A stretch of 64,000 nucleotides of DNA from Ichthyophis bannanicus (GCA_033557465.1 CM066045.1:128423596-128487595); one strand, 5' to 3'. Positions 1 through 11,517 are shown, counted from the first letter of the stretch. Notes: generated from the letters alone by a model not told the origin. Made by a program: numbers and translations.

Positions 1-131
1 CATCTTTTCTTCTCCGCCCCCCTCGTCCCCCCTTCCCCTCTATCAACTGACTCCCTTCACCTTCCATATTCAATCCTCTTTCAGAATACTGTCTTCTTCC
101 CCCTCGCACTGAAATGGGAGACCAAACATAC

Positions 132-137
132 TTTATT
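132..137 (-). promoter_or_regulatory. Polyadenylation signal AATAAA (candidate)
   Basis: AATAAA reads on the minus strand about 80 nt downstream of the stop of the candidate exon at 214-545, followed by a GT-rich stretch. It supports that exon being terminal, but the hexamer also occurs by chance in AT-rich DNA. Confidence 0.35.
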
Positions 138-213
138 ACAAAAACACCTCCGCATAGAAAACAAAAACCTCCCCAAAAAATTTCCAAGGACAGGAAAACA
201 ACCCAAAGAGTGC

Positions 214-545
214 CTACTCATCCCGCAGCTTCATTCTAGTCCCCCGCAGTAGCGGATAAAGGATCACCGCCATTGTCTTAGCACCGCAGACGTTTCTTCT
301 GCCAGTTCTCCCCATCTGATTATCCTCTGTGCCTTTGTACATTTGATTTTGTATAATATCTTTTACTTCGTATTGACCCGAGTTTTTTTTCTCTTCCATG
401 CTTTCCCCGTACCAGGTCGCTTCTTCTTTCCCATGGATGGACTTCCTTATCACATCAATCGATGGACAATCCGGACGGGGATTTGTGCTATTGAGATCCT
501 CTGACTCTTCCCTGCCCTTATGGGATATCTGCGACGCTCCGGCTG
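214..545 (-). CDS. Possible last coding exon of an unrecognised minus-strand gene
   Basis: An open frame on the minus strand ends at a TAG stop (214-216). At 546-547 the minus strand reads as a plausible splice acceptor (a T-rich stretch ending GGTTTTAG), so the exon may begin at 545. A minus-strand AATAAA lies at 132-137, about 80 nt past the stop, which suits a terminal exon and short 3' UTR. The product of roughly 110 residues is hydrophilic and charged, contains SIDVIRKSIHGKEEATWYGE, and ends in MKLRDE. I do not recognise the family and see no membrane segment or catalytic motif. The acceptor, stop and polyadenylation signal are what I see; that it is a gene is inference, and a chance frame is possible. 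Confidence 0.35.
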
Positions 546-1022
546 CTAAAACCCAGAACATCCTACACCCCCCTTCACACAGAGATCGTGTGGGAATCTG
601 CATCATATGTCCTGACTACAGGCTGCACGCGTGTCAGATGCTTGGTGTGAATTTGAGTGTCTTTTTCTAAGCACACCTGTTTTTTCAATTCCAAGGGTTT
701 CTCACTCATGTTCATGGATTTTTTTTTTACTGTTTATTGTTAGATTTTTTTGAACTTATTTTTAGTCATGAGGTTTTTTACAATATCTCCTAGGAATTAT
801 AGCATCTCTTGCTTTCCGGGCGAGCTAGAAGTAATCCACTTTAAAATAAATAAAAACGAGTGGAGACGGTTGAATAGTCGGGAGCTCGTGTGTTGAAGGT
901 TTAGTAGAATATAATGTTATTGGCATATACATGGAAATGGACTTCGAATTTTCGAAAAATATCACATATAGGTTGACACATAGTTGCCTTATCTGGCGTT
1001 ATACCTTGTTAACTGTAAAAAG
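546..1022. other. No gene recognised
   Basis: AT-rich sequence with a long T run near 720. The plus-strand frame over 398-670 is a shadow of the minus-strand candidate exon. No repeat family or coding signal is recognisable. Confidence 0.4.
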
Positions 1023-3598
1023 TTAAGAACATAAGAACATAAGATATGCCATACTGGGTCAGACCAAGGTCCATCAAGCCCAGTATTCTGTTTCCAACAG
1101 TGGCCAATCTAGGTCATACGTACCTAGCAGTTTCCCCAAGGGACACAGGTTCCACAATGCTTGTATTGGTTCAAGCATTGATATCCTGGGTCCCTTCTTA
1201 ATAATGGTTTATGGACCGAAAGTTTCCTCCAGGAACTTGTCCAAACCTTTTTTAAACCCAGCTACACTAACAGCCTTTACTACATCCCCCGGTAACAAAT
1301 TCCAGAGTTTGATTACACGTTGAGTGAAAAAATATTTTCTTTTATTAGTCTTAAATAGTTTACCCTGTAGCTTCATTGCATGTCCCCTAGTCTTTCTATA
1401 TTCTGATAAGGTAACAATCGATCTACGTTTACCCGTTCCACTCCGTTCATTAATTTATAGACTTCTATCATATCTCCCCTCAGCCGTCTCTTTTCCAGGT
1501 TAAAGAGCCCCAACCTTTTTAGCCTTTCTTCATAGGAGTATCCTTCCATCCCCTTTACCATTTTGGTGGCTCTTCTCTGAACCTTTTCTAAAATCGCTAT
1601 ATCCTTTTTAAGATACGGCGACCAGAATTGCACACAATATTCAAGGTGCGGTCTCACCATGGAACGATATAGAGGCATTATAATATCTTTGTTTTATTTT
1701 CCATTCCTTTCCTTATCATACCTAGCATTCTATTTGCTCTCTTGGCCGCCGCTGCACACTGGGCCGAGGGTTTTAACATGGTATCCACAATGACGCCTAA
1801 AATCTTTTTCCTGGGTGGTGGTTCCTAATGTGGAACCTTGCATCGTGTAACCATAGTTTTGGGTTGTTCTTCCCTAGGTGCATAACCTTGCACTTCTCCA
1901 CATTAAATTTCATCTGCCATTTTGATGCCCAGTCTTCCAATTTATCAAGATCCTCTTGCAATTTTCCACAATCCTCCTGGGTTTTAACAACTTTAAATAG
2001 TTTTGTGTCATCTGCAAATTTGATAACCTCACTCGTTATTCCACTTTCCAGGTCATTTATCAATATGTCAAAAAGCAGCGGACCCAGCACAGATCCCTGG
2101 GGTACACCACTATTCACCTTTCTCCATTGGGAAAATTGGCCATTTAGCCCTACCCTCTGCTTTCTATCTTTTAACCAGTTCCTGATCCACAATAGTACAC
2201 TGCCTCCTATCCCATGACTCTTTAGTTTTGCCAAAAGTCTCTCATGAGGGACCTTGTCAAAGGCTATCTGAAAGTCCAGATACACAATATCAACCGACTC
2301 ACCTTTGTCCGCCTGTTTATTCACTCCTTCAAAAAAACATAACAGATTAGTAAGACAAGATCTTCCTTGTCTAAAGCCATGTTGGCTGTCTCCCATTAGG
2401 TCGTGACTATCTACATGCTGAGTAATTTTATTCTTTATGATGGTTTCTACCATTTTTCCCGGTACTGATGTCAGGCTTACCGGTCTGTAGTTTCCCGGAT
2501 CACCCCTGGAACCCTTTTTAAAAATTGGTGTTACATTGGCGATCCTCCAATCCTCAGGTATTAGAGATGATTTTAATGATAGTTCACAGATTACTGATAG
2601 CAGGTCTGCAATCTCAAATTTCAGTTCTTTCAACACCCTTGGATGTATACCATCCGGTCCAGGTGATTTGCTACTCTTCAGTTTATCTAATAGTTGTAAG
2701 ACATCTTCCCGATGTATCGATATTTCCTTCAATTCTTCCACACCTTTAAATACCACTTCAGTCATGGGTAACATCCCTACATCTTCCTCAGTAAAGACCG
2801 AAGCAAAGAATTCATTCAGTCTCTCTGTTATCGCCTTGTCGCCTCTTAGTGCTCCTTTAACCCCTTTATCATCTAATGGACCAACTGACTCTCTCACAGG
2901 TTTTTTGCTACGAATGTACTTGAAAAGGTCTTTATTTTGCGTTTTTGCTTCCGCAGCAAGCTTCTTCTCAAATTCTCTCTTTGCCTGCCTTATCAATGCC
3001 TTGCATTTGACTTGCCAGTGCTTGTGCTGTTTCCAGGTTTCATCGTTTGGCTCTCTTTTCCATTTCCTGAAAGATGCTTTTTTGGCAACAATAGCCTCTC
3101 TGACCTCACCTTTAAACCATGCTGGCAGTTTTTTTGGACTTCCTTCCACTTTTCTTAAAGCGTGGAATACAGCTGGTCTGGGCTTCCAAGATAGTATTTT
3201 TCAACAACACCCAAGCTTGATGTACGTCTTTAACCTTTGCAACTGCTCCTTTTAGTTTTTTCTTAACTGTTTTCCTCATTTTATCATAGTCTCCCTTTCG
3301 AAAGTTAAAGGGTAGTACTGTGGATTTCCTTACTATCCCTCCTCCACTAATTAAATCAAAGGTGATCATGCTATGATCACTAATGCCAAGTGGCCCCAAC
3401 ACCCTTATCTCTTGCCACTACATCTGGTGTTCCACTAAGGACTAGGTCTAATACTGCTTCCCCTCTGGTCGGTTCATGAACCAGCTGCTCCAAGAAGCAG
3501 TCATTTATTTCATCTAGGAACTTTATCTCCCTAGCATGTCCTGTTGTGACACTGACCCAGTCGATGCCGGGGTAATTGAAATTACCCATTATTATTAC
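1023..3598 (-). mobile_element. CR1-type LINE, 5'-truncated
   Basis: A non-LTR retrotransposon on the minus strand. From 3589 downward it encodes the end of an APE endonuclease (GNFNYPGIDW, then SDHSMITFDL near 3380), a linker, and a reverse transcriptase with [54 protein letters not shown] and FADDTKLF (catalytic FADD near 2010), then the CR1 C-terminal region ([19 protein letters not shown], 1373-1678). The frame shifts near 1800 and 3150, so no intact protein remains. The 3' end at 1023-1045 is an 8-bp tandem repeat (TTATGTTC on the minus strand), a hallmark of CR1 tails. The N-terminal endonuclease is missing. A close relative lies at 31987-33106. Confidence 0.93.
1797..3149 (-). pseudogene. 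CR1 reverse transcriptase, frameshifted ORF2 segment
   Basis: This is the longest surviving frame of the CR1 copy, about 450 codons covering the linker and all reverse transcriptase blocks in order, including the [10 protein letters not shown] and FADD motifs of the active site. The upstream endonuclease frames (3112-3402 and 3380-3589) and the downstream C-terminal frame (1373-1678) are in other phases, showing at least three small indels. A full CR1 ORF2p would be about 900-1000 residues. It cannot make a functional protein. Confidence 0.9.
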
Positions 3599-3607
3599 TG
3601 CACTGTA

Positions 3608-3760
3608 ACTTTTGCTGATTGTTGATTGTTAATGTTCTTTACTCCAAGTTATTGTTCTATGTACAACAGCTGTTTCCACACTGTTACATGTTGAGTTTCA
3701 TGTAAACTGTCTTGAATTGTAGAAAGATGGTATATAAAAAGGTTTAAATAAATAAACATA
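3608..3760 (+). repeat. 3' tail of an L2-like LINE or dependent SINE
   Basis: The plus strand carries a typical retroelement tail: a GTAAACTGTCTTGAATTGT block, then GGTATATAAA, then AAATAAATAAA at the end. Similar tails appear at 62745-62815 (+) and 19848-19918 (-). No coding part is attached. Confidence 0.55.
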
Positions 3761-4400
3761 TATATGTTAAAGAATAGGGCAGATAGTGCAGAGCCCTTTG
3801 GGATGCCTTGTTGTAGGATGAAGGGGTTGATAGGTGTGTTCCAATTTTGACTTGTAATTGTCAGTCAGATAGGTAGGATGTGAACCAATTCAGCATTTAT
3901 TTATTTATTATTTATTTAGCTGTGCTTATATACCGCTTTTCACCAGGTCTACAGCATGCTGTTGTAGAGACCTATTTCCTTGAGTCTTGTTAGGAGCTTT
4001 TGGTGACAGACAGTTCAGAGTGGAGAAGTAGTCTAATGGTTAGCGCCCTGGCTTGGGAACCAAGAAACCAAGGTTTGATTCCCACTAGTACTCCTTGCAT
4101 AAGTCACTTAGTCCTCTATTGCCTCAGATAAGTCCAAGTTATTAATGTCCCTGTTTAATGTATATTGCCAAGTTTAAGTTACAATGTAAACAGCTTTGAC
4201 TGAAATGATAAAGCAGTAGAAAAAAAACCTATTAAATAAATAAATATAGAGTCAAAGGTGGCAGTTATATCAAGGAAGGCCACTGCAAAGCCTTGATATG
4301 ACTTTTCATTTCCCTTGATTAGAGTGTCAAAGAGAATGGGAGGAGGGTGTCAACGCTATGATGAGGTCGGAAGCTGTGCTATTGGGGATTCATTGGTGAA
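3761..4400 (-). mobile_element. L2-like LINE reverse transcriptase fragments split by a SINE
   Basis: On the minus strand, 4236-4400 translates to a fragment with VAFLDITATFDS, the reverse transcriptase motif A region, and 3761-3895 translates to LQQGIPKGSALSALFFN, the region just before the catalytic motif. The order fits one LINE on the minus strand. A tRNA-derived SINE (about 4010-4235) separates the two parts. The reading frames are badly decayed. Confidence 0.6.
4010..4235 (+). repeat. tRNA-derived SINE
   Basis: A polymerase III A-box-like block (GTAGTCTAATGGTTAGCGCC) and, about 30 nt on, a B-box-like block (GGTTTGATTCCC) are followed by a body reading CATAAGTCACTTAGTCCTC, as in MIR/CORE-type SINEs, and an A-rich tail ending in AAATAAATAAATA. 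It belongs to the same broad family as the copies at 17583-17760 and 54060-54280. Confidence 0.75.
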
Positions 4401-5004
4401 TTAGAGGGTCATTCTGTGCCATGAATAGCAGGGATCTACATCCTGTTGGGATATACATCCCCGCTATTCATTTCCCTGCCGCCCTGGTGCAAAGGCTTTC
4501 CGTATGTACAGCTGTGTTGAATGGGGTGCCATGTGACGAGGCAGGCCAAGGGTGGGTCGTGACCCCGGACATGCAGAGTCGACTGAGGTGGAATAAGTCC
4601 CCCTGGATGTTGGGGGACGGTAGCGGACGGTGGGGACAGACAGGTGAGGGGCAAAGGGGGTTCCCAGTAGCCCGGCCCTGGCCATGGAAGGCTGAATCGG
4701 GGGTCAGGCTGCGGGGAAAGGGCATTTTTGGTCTGCAGCTGGGGATTGTGGCTCTGTAATGGAGCCGTGGTGCCATGGCAATGAGGCGCCATTGCACTGT
4801 GGCTACATTACAGAACTAGGCTGAGTTAGCCGGGGATCTTCTGGGCATGTGGCTGATCAGAATCGGCCCACAACCTGCATGTCCAGGCCAGTAGACCCGA
4901 TTCTAATCCTGTGGGCATGTCTAGCCCCCACGGGATCAGAATTGGGTCTACCTCTGTATGCCCAATTCTGATCAGTCATACAGGGGCTGGACAGCCAGTA
5001 CAGA
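4401..5004. repeat. Unclassified non-coding repeat with imperfect palindromes
   Basis: GC-richer sequence of no recognised coding content, replacing the continuation of the minus-strand LINE. At 4840-4990 several segments recur in inverted form (for example GATTCTAATCCTGTGGG against CCCACGGGATCAGAATT), suggesting a non-autonomous foldback element. The open frames on both strands here overlap each other and match no family I know. Confidence 0.35.
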
Positions 5005-5404
5005 ATTGGCCTCTAAGTGTCTATGTAATCTTGGAGCTGATGTAACACGGCCTTTTCTGTTATCTTGGCTATGAAGGGAATGCTTGCTGTGGATCTGTAG
5101 TAGCTTGGGGATTAGTTGGATGTCATCTACATAGAAGTAAGTACTAATATTTAAGTCCTGAATAAGAAGTGCTAAGGGAGAAATAAACTGATTAAACAGT
5201 GTGAGGGCAAGAATACATCCCTGTGGGACACCAAAGGATTGTGGAAAGGAGGAGTCATTGATGTAAGCCTGAAAAGTATGGAACCAATTTAAGGGAATAG
5301 AGGCAATACCAGTATTTTGTAGTTGCTGAAGTAGGAGAAAGTGGTCTATGATATCAGAGGTGGAACTTAAGTCAAGTTGAATGATCATAACATCTCTGAG
5401 GATG
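5005..5404 (-). mobile_element. L2-like LINE, 3' half of an interrupted copy
   Basis: The minus strand encodes LDLSSTSDIIDHFLLLQQL, FGVPQGCILALTLFNQF and STYFYVDDIQLIPKLLQ, consecutive reverse transcriptase blocks of an L2-type LINE with YVDD at the active site. The upstream part of the same element resumes at 11534, on the far side of the Tx1-type insertion. The element stops near 5005 at an unrelated repeat. Confidence 0.75.
5389..5404 (+). repeat. Target-site duplication, left copy (Tx1-type LINE)
   Basis: The 16-mer AACATCTCTGAGGATG occurs here and again at 11518-11533, exactly bounding the Tx1-type element. Both copies are identical. Confidence 0.92.
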
Positions 5405-5583
5405 GAAAAAGGTCACGTGATGCGAGCTCGCTAGTGGCAGCATCCTGAACGAGCTCCGCTCCCCCCCCCCTTAGCTAAGCCGGCTAAAACCACCGATTTT
5501 CCCCGGAGAGTGTGGGAGCTTCTTGAGCCCCGTGCATCCCAGCGACGCAGGCATCCAAATACCAGCGGTGGAGGACCGGGGCC

Positions 5584-6426
5584 ATGGCATCCGCAGTGAA
5601 ATCTGCCCGCAAAGAAAAAGAGCGGCTGGCGGGTGCGAGCAAGGCGGCGGAGGCCGCTGGGGGACCGCACTCACCGAAATCGCCGGCCCTCCTCGATGAA
5701 ATGTCGGCTGCAGTAGCGGAGGCTCTGTCGTCCCAGTTTGCCGCATTGCACGAGAAAATGGACGGTCTGTAGACCTCAATGGACACTCTGGGGGGTTGGC
5801 TCCGGGAGGTGCAAGACCGCCTGGGACAGGCCGAAGATGGCGCTACAGTGTTAACGCACGAGGTTGAGGGCCTGAAAATGCAAGTTGCTCAACAAGCGGC
5901 CAAACTCGATGACCTCGAGAACCGTTCCCGCCGGAACAACTTATGGTTCATGGGTGTCCCTGAAACGGTGGCGGATCGAGACCTTCGTGAGTATTTGGAG
6001 GCCTTGGTGGTGGATCTTTTGGGAGACAACGACCCTGCAGAACGGCCCTGCATTGAAAGAGTGCATCGGGTGGGGAATGCGCAGACCTGGGATCGGCGGC
6101 CGAGGATTATGCTGGCTAAGTTCCTGCGGTTCCCTTTCAAGGAGAAAATCATGCGGGCAGCGAGGCAGAAGGGAGATTTTATTTATGAAAATGCTAAAAT
6201 CCGGGTGGCGCAAGACTACTCGATGGCTCTCAGTAAACAACGGCGAGAGTATGCACCCCTTTGCGAAAAGCTAATTGCAGCGCAAATACGCTTCTCCGTG
6301 CAATATCCAGCCCGACTGCACGTTTTCCATCAAAACACTCACAAAGTATTTGAATCGGCAGCAGCGGCTGGGACTTATGTGAATCAAGTGGCGTCTCTGC
6401 CGCGGGACCATCAGCCGGCTCCATAA
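5584..6426 (+). pseudogene. Tx1/L1-type ORF1 (RNA-binding protein) with one stop codon
   Basis: ORF1 proteins of L1-like elements form trimers that coat the element RNA. This frame starts at ATG 5584, where an alanine- and lysine-rich N-terminus precedes a predicted coiled coil (about residues 55-110). The RRM/C-terminal core follows, recognisable from LENRSRRNNLWFMGVPE and the IRVAQDYS block. A TAG at 5770-5772 interrupts the frame at codon 63; the flanking codons stay in phase on both sides, so this is a point mutation (a C-to-T change from a glutamine codon would explain it). Total length would be 280 codons plus stop, normal for the family. Confidence 0.88.
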
Positions 6427-7389
6427 TGGACTTGGGACAATGTCCTTGTCTATTTCTTTGTTTCTGTTTTATTTAGCTAATCCCGCTCTATAGTGAGCAC
6501 AGCTGCTCTGTGGCTGCGAGGGATGGCTAGTATTGGGGTTTGCAGTGGAGCTGGCCTTCGCTGGCCGGATGATAAGAGTTTGGCCATGCCGCTCTTTGGG
6601 GGGTCGGTGCAAGACGGCCCACTGCTGATTGCGGAGGACGGCGTGCAGTGCCCTTTGTTGTGCCTTGGGCCCTGTCGGTTCCTCCGCCTTTATAGCCCTT
6701 TGGGCTGCTGTCGGAAGATGTACCTGGCCCCTGAGTGATAGTACATGGGGCATGTGAGTGCTCCGTGGCTCTGTACATCTTCTGATTTCTTGCTGTATTT
6801 TACCACTGAGTTAACTTACGGTATATGCTAGTGCCGATGTTTTTATGGTATTTTAGTTCTCTGGTATTGATGTTTTCTCCCCTTATGCTGTGCAATGTTT
6901 CTTTGGGAACTGAATTGGGGGAATGCTCCGATCCCGATCCTGTTATATAGACCTGTGGGAGGTAGTTTACTTTGGGTAGGTTATGGGCTAGGGCCGGGTG
7001 AGCGGGGTTTGTTTCCAAGATGAGTGGGGGGGTGCAGTAAGTAGGGGCGGTATGGTTTTGTCCAGCCCTGGGGGGGGGGAGCGGGTGGAGCTCAGTGGGA
7101 CCTCAGTAGTCTCTCTCAGAGGAGGTGGGGGAGGGAGGCCTTAGGTTAGCAGTGGGGGGGGGGGGGTTAGGATGGGGTGGGGTGTAGTTATGAGTGTCTG
7201 GGGATGGGGGGGGGGAGAGTGGGGGAGGAGGGGTGTGGCTGCCACAACTCAGGATTGGAATAAGCTAATTTACCCTATAGAAGACAAGCTAAGGAACTAT
7301 AGAGGTGGCGGGGAAGAGACTCTAGGCTGGGGGGGTCTCTCCATGGAACAGCAGAGTAATTTTCACCGGCCTAAAGGTCAAAAGCTGCC
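6427..7389 (+). other. G-rich inter-ORF spacer of the Tx1-type LINE
   Basis: Non-coding spacer between ORF1 and ORF2. From about 7020 to 7340 the plus strand is strongly G-rich, with several runs of seven to twelve G. The many short frames here are compositional. The position is usual for a two-ORF LINE, although the length is large. Confidence 0.7.
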
Positions 7390-10300
7390 GTGGGCATGGT
7401 GAGGATTATATCATGGAATGTTTGTGGTTTAGGAACACCTATTAAGAGATATAAAATACTTAAGGCCCTGGCTAGACAGCGGTGTGATGTTGCGCTACTC
7501 CAGGAGACTCACCAAACGGCGGAGGAACATGCAAAGCTTGCCCGAGACTGGGTGGGCCAGGTCTGGGGGGCTCCTGCAGTGGGAAAGAAGGGGGGTGTTG
7601 CCATTTTAGTGCACAAGAGACTGCGGTTTACCTTACTTAAGCAGGTCTTGGATCCGCGCGGACGTTTTCTCTTTTTACATGGCATGCTGGAGGACCGGGA
7701 GATTATCCTGGGTGATCTCTACGGTCCGAATGGGCCGGATCCTGACTTCTTTAATAAAATAGCAGCAGAAGTCGAACAATTGCCCGACGTCCCCCTCGTT
7801 CTTGGTGTTGACTTTAATGGCGTCCTTGAAACTGACTTGGATACCTCGCGGGAGTCATGTACTCGGGAGAGGCAGGCGGTTTCTAGGATTTTGCAGAGAC
7901 TCCGCTCTCGACTTCATCTGGTCGACCCCTGGCGCCTACTACATCCCACTGAAAAAGATTTCACTCATATTTCTCGGGCTAGAGGTTCTAGTGCTCGCAT
8001 TGATTATGTTTTAGTCTCCGCGGCTCAGTTTGCACGTATTGAGGACGCACAGATTGGCCCGCTCGAGATATCTGATCATGCCATGGTTTGGATCGAGTGG
8101 CAGGGCGGCGGCGGACAGGACACTGCTCGCATATGGCGGTTCCCTCTTGACTTATATAAGGACGCTCAATTTCGGCAGTTCCTCTGTGACAGGTGGCGGG
8201 AATTTGAGGAGAACCACAAAGGCCATCAAGATGATCCTGAATTGGTGTGGGAGACGGCCAAAGTGGTTCTCCGCGGCGATATTATTGGCTATGTGGCTCG
8301 GAGGCGCAGATTGTTGAATGCGCAGATTGTGCGACTCGAAGACCAGGTAGCCTGAGCGCGACGCCTGACCGGGCGCTACCCGACGGCCCAAAACCGGAAA
8401 AATTGGTGGGAACTTCAGGTTGCATTGAACACACTGTTACATCAACGGGCTAAGAAGTCCTTACTTTATTATAAACACAAGCTATATTGTTTTGGGAACA
8501 AGCCAGTTACATTGTTAGGGAGATGCCTGCAAGGGCAGAGAGGCACGCGGTTGGTGGCTGCCCTCAGAGATCGCCACGGGAAATTGCATAGTAGTAAAAG
8601 TGAGATTAGCGTTATTTTTAAGGACTTTTTTCAGGCTTTGTACCAGGCAGAGGGGATTGATCCCATCTGTATGGCCGATTATCTTGGCAAGATAGATTTA
8701 CCTCAGGTGACGGAGCAGCAACGGACTCTCCTCGATCAACCTATTACTATACAGGAAATACAGAAGGTGATTTTGACTGCGACCTGTTATAAAGCACCCG
8801 GCCCCGATGGCTTTGGGGCCGAATTTTATAAGATATTGTCTGAAGGGGTTAGCCCGGTATTGGCGGAGACTTATCGGCAGCGGGTGGGAGGGGGAGGGCG
8901 CTGTTGGGGGGATAATCAGGCATACATCACCTTGATCCCTAAACCCGGTAAGGATCCACTGCAGGCTTCGTCTTACCGACCTATCTCTCTCTTAAATTAT
9001 GATATGAAGCTTCTGGCAAAAATCCTGGCGGACCGCCTGGCAGTTGTACTCGGTGATTTAATACATGATTCGCAGGTCGGGTTTGTTAAGGGTCGGCATG
9101 CGGTACGTAATCTGCGTAAAATCTTAACATCTTTAGAGTGGGTGCATTTGCATGGCCTGCCCTCCTTACTGGTGAGCTTCGACGCTGAAAAAGCATTTGA
9201 CCGAGTAAATTGGCAATATCTACAGCACTTACTGCCGCGCTACGGATTGGGAAATTCTTTTTGTGAGATGGTGCATAGTTTATATGAGCAGCCTACAGCG
9301 CGGGTGCTGTGTAATGGAGTCTTATCTGAGGCATTTGCTCTTCATCGGGGAACTCGACAGGGGTGTCCACTGTCTCCAATGCTATTTGTCTTGGCTCTGG
9401 ATCCACTGATCCGCAGCGTAGAGGTGACCAGGGAGATAGGGGGGGTGGTGGTGGGTGATAGTGAGTTCAAAATATCTGCCTTTGCGGACGATATGCTGGT
9501 ACATTTAACCACACCCCGTGAGTCTCTTGAGAGATTAATGCAGGAATTCCGGCTTTTTGGTAGTTTCACCGGTCTTCGAATTAACGAGGACAAATCGGAG
9601 GCCCTTGACGTGTCGGGCCAAATACGTGGGCACTGGCCAGGAGACTTCCCTTTGAAGTGGGCAGACCGGAGTTTTGTGTACTTAGGGATAGTCTTAACGC
9701 GGTTGCCCCAAGAATTGTACTGTAGTAACCTGAACAAGATCCTGACTGGCATGAAAACTCAGATGAGAGCCTGGCAGCCCCTCCCGTTGTCGTTGTTGGG
9801 GAGGGTGGCTGCTGTGCAAATGGTTATCCTCCCTCGAATTTTGTATTGGCTGCAGATCCTGCCGGTTTGGCTGTGGAAGCGTGATCTTCATCGAATAGAA
9901 TCTGAGATTCAGCGGTTTTTATGGAAGGGAGCCCGTGCCCGTATTCCGATGGCGCGAATGATTGGTTCCTGGCGTAGTGGGGGTATTGGTCTCCCGGATT
10001 TATGGTCGTATGCCCTGGCCTGCCAGGCACGACATGTTGGGGATTGGCTGGGTGGGACCAGTGTTTTTACCCCCGGGCGTTTAGAGTCGGCGGCGATGGC
10101 TCCTTTGTCTCTGCTGGGGGTATTGCATGCGGATCTTGCCCAATTGCCGGTTGGTGCCAAACGAAGTTTGTTGGTATCGGCGGCTCGCCGCACCTGGCAG
10201 CAATTGAATAGTTATTGGAACCGAGATTGGCGAATTTCGTGTTGGTTGCCTATATGGGGGAATGCTAACTTCTTGCCAGGGTCTGAGACTGTTGGCTTTT

Positions 10301-11199
10301 CTCGATGGCGGGAGAAGGGGATACGTACTCTAGGACACACGGTAGGCTTGACGGGGGCCTGCAAGACGTTCCGGGAACTGAGTATTGAGTATGAACTGCA
10401 GCCTTCTCACTATTTTACATATTTGCAGCTTTCTCACTATGTGGCTTCTTTATCTAGGGAAGAGCTTGCGGTGGAGCGTTCCGCGCAGCTTATAGAATTT
10501 TTTGGCCTTGGGGAGGAACTCCCGCCCTCGATTGCCGGACTGAAGAAGCGGCTGGCGAGCCTTCGGGTGGCACCGAGTTATGGTACCGTGGAGCAGACCT
10601 GGGCAAGGGAGCTGGGGTCGGAGATACCGGTGGGATCCATCCGAAAGGCTTTGGGCCGGATTGCCAGGCTGGTTGAGGGGTCCCGCTGGCGGGAAATTCA
10701 GTTTAAGGCCTTAACCCGAGTACATTTTTCACCTAGATGGGCTCTGCGGAGTCATCTGACACAGGATGGGTCGTGTCCTAGATGCTCGGAGCCCCTGGCT
10801 GACTTAGCCCATATGTGGTGGGTCTGTAAGCACATCCACCCTTATTGGCGGCGTATTCACCTTTATTTAGGAGAACTGTTGCAACAACGCTTTCCGTGGT
10901 CGGGATCCTTTGTAGTGGTGGACCATTTGTCACAGTCTTGCCCTAGTGGTAGGGGTCCCCGCCTTTTGGTGCGGAAGGCGTGTCTGGTGGGGAAGGGTCC
11001 CATTCTACGTCACTGGCGGGAACAACTTCCACCGACCTTCCTGGAGTGGCGCAATAGTTTCCACCAGCTGATGTTGGCGGAGTGCTGGCGGGCTAGGAGT
11101 CATGTAAAATGCTGGACCACCTTCATGCTTGTTTGGGAACCCTACATACAGCAGCTGGGCCCCTACTGTAGGAATGCAATACTGCAAGTGGGTCTTTAG
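7390..11199 (+). pseudogene. Tx1/L1-type ORF2: endonuclease and reverse transcriptase, one stop codon
   Basis: ORF2p nicks target DNA and reverse-transcribes the element RNA. The APE endonuclease (residues 1-240) shows ISWNVCGLGTP, LLQETHQT, GDLYGPN, DFNGVLE, RIDYVLVSA and SDHAM. The reverse transcriptase follows with YRPISLLNYDMKLLAKIL, GFVKGRHAVRNLRKI, SFDAEKAFDRVNW, GTRQGCPLSPMLF, FADDML (FADD at 9481-9492) and YLGIVL. Near the C-terminus is a Cys/His cluster (CPRCSEPLADLAHMWWVCKH). One TGA at 8353-8355, after codon 321, breaks the frame; the rest is open to the TAG after 11196, about 1269 codons in all. The stop lies between endonuclease and reverse transcriptase, and the phase does not change across it. 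Confidence 0.92.
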
Positions 11200-11517
11200 G
11201 GGTTTGGGTGTAGCGCTTAGGCTTCAAGGGACCGAGTCTGACACTTCCTCTGGTAGTTAATTCCTTGGATCTGGTTAACTTGTTTCAGGTGGCATGCTAC
11301 TTGGGTGGGGGAGGGGGGTTGGGGGGGGGGGTTTGCAGTTCCAGAGAAAGCATAAAATCTTGGTTCAAATTTTTGTTTTGATGGTTATTGTTTATACGGG
11401 TTCTTGTAAATGTTGCCCCGCGGCGGGGATCAGAGTACACCCTGCTGGGGATCTTGTTGTTTGCTCTTGTCTTGCCTGTTATTTGCTGTTGAACCACAAA
11501 TAAAGTTTATAAAAGAA

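Larger units (their letters stand above)
5405..11517 (+). mobile_element. Tx1/L1-type LINE, full length, nearly intact
   Basis: A 6.1 kb non-LTR retrotransposon bounded by identical 16-bp duplications. It begins with a short 5' UTR (GAAAAAGGTCACGTGATGCG), carries ORF1 (5584-6426) and ORF2 (7390-11199) separated by a G-rich spacer of about 960 bp, and ends with an AAATAAAG polyadenylation signal near 11500 and an A-rich tail. Each ORF holds one in-frame stop codon and is otherwise open. The insertion lies in an older L2-like LINE of the opposite strand. The family assignment rests on the L1-type ORF1 plus an APE endonuclease/reverse transcriptase ORF2; I call it Tx1/L1-like without a closer name. 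Confidence 0.93.

Noticed and set aside
398..670. Plus-strand open frame of 90 codons
   Set aside because: It overlaps the minus-strand candidate exon, has no similarity or signals of its own, and looks like a shadow frame.
1828..3255. Several plus-strand open frames, some over 200 codons
   Set aside because: They are antisense to the CR1 reverse transcriptase; their translations (rich in S, F, L) mirror the minus-strand coding sequence.
4010..4085. Functional tRNA gene
   Set aside because: A- and B-box-like blocks exist, but the cloverleaf is not complete and a SINE body and A-rich tail follow.
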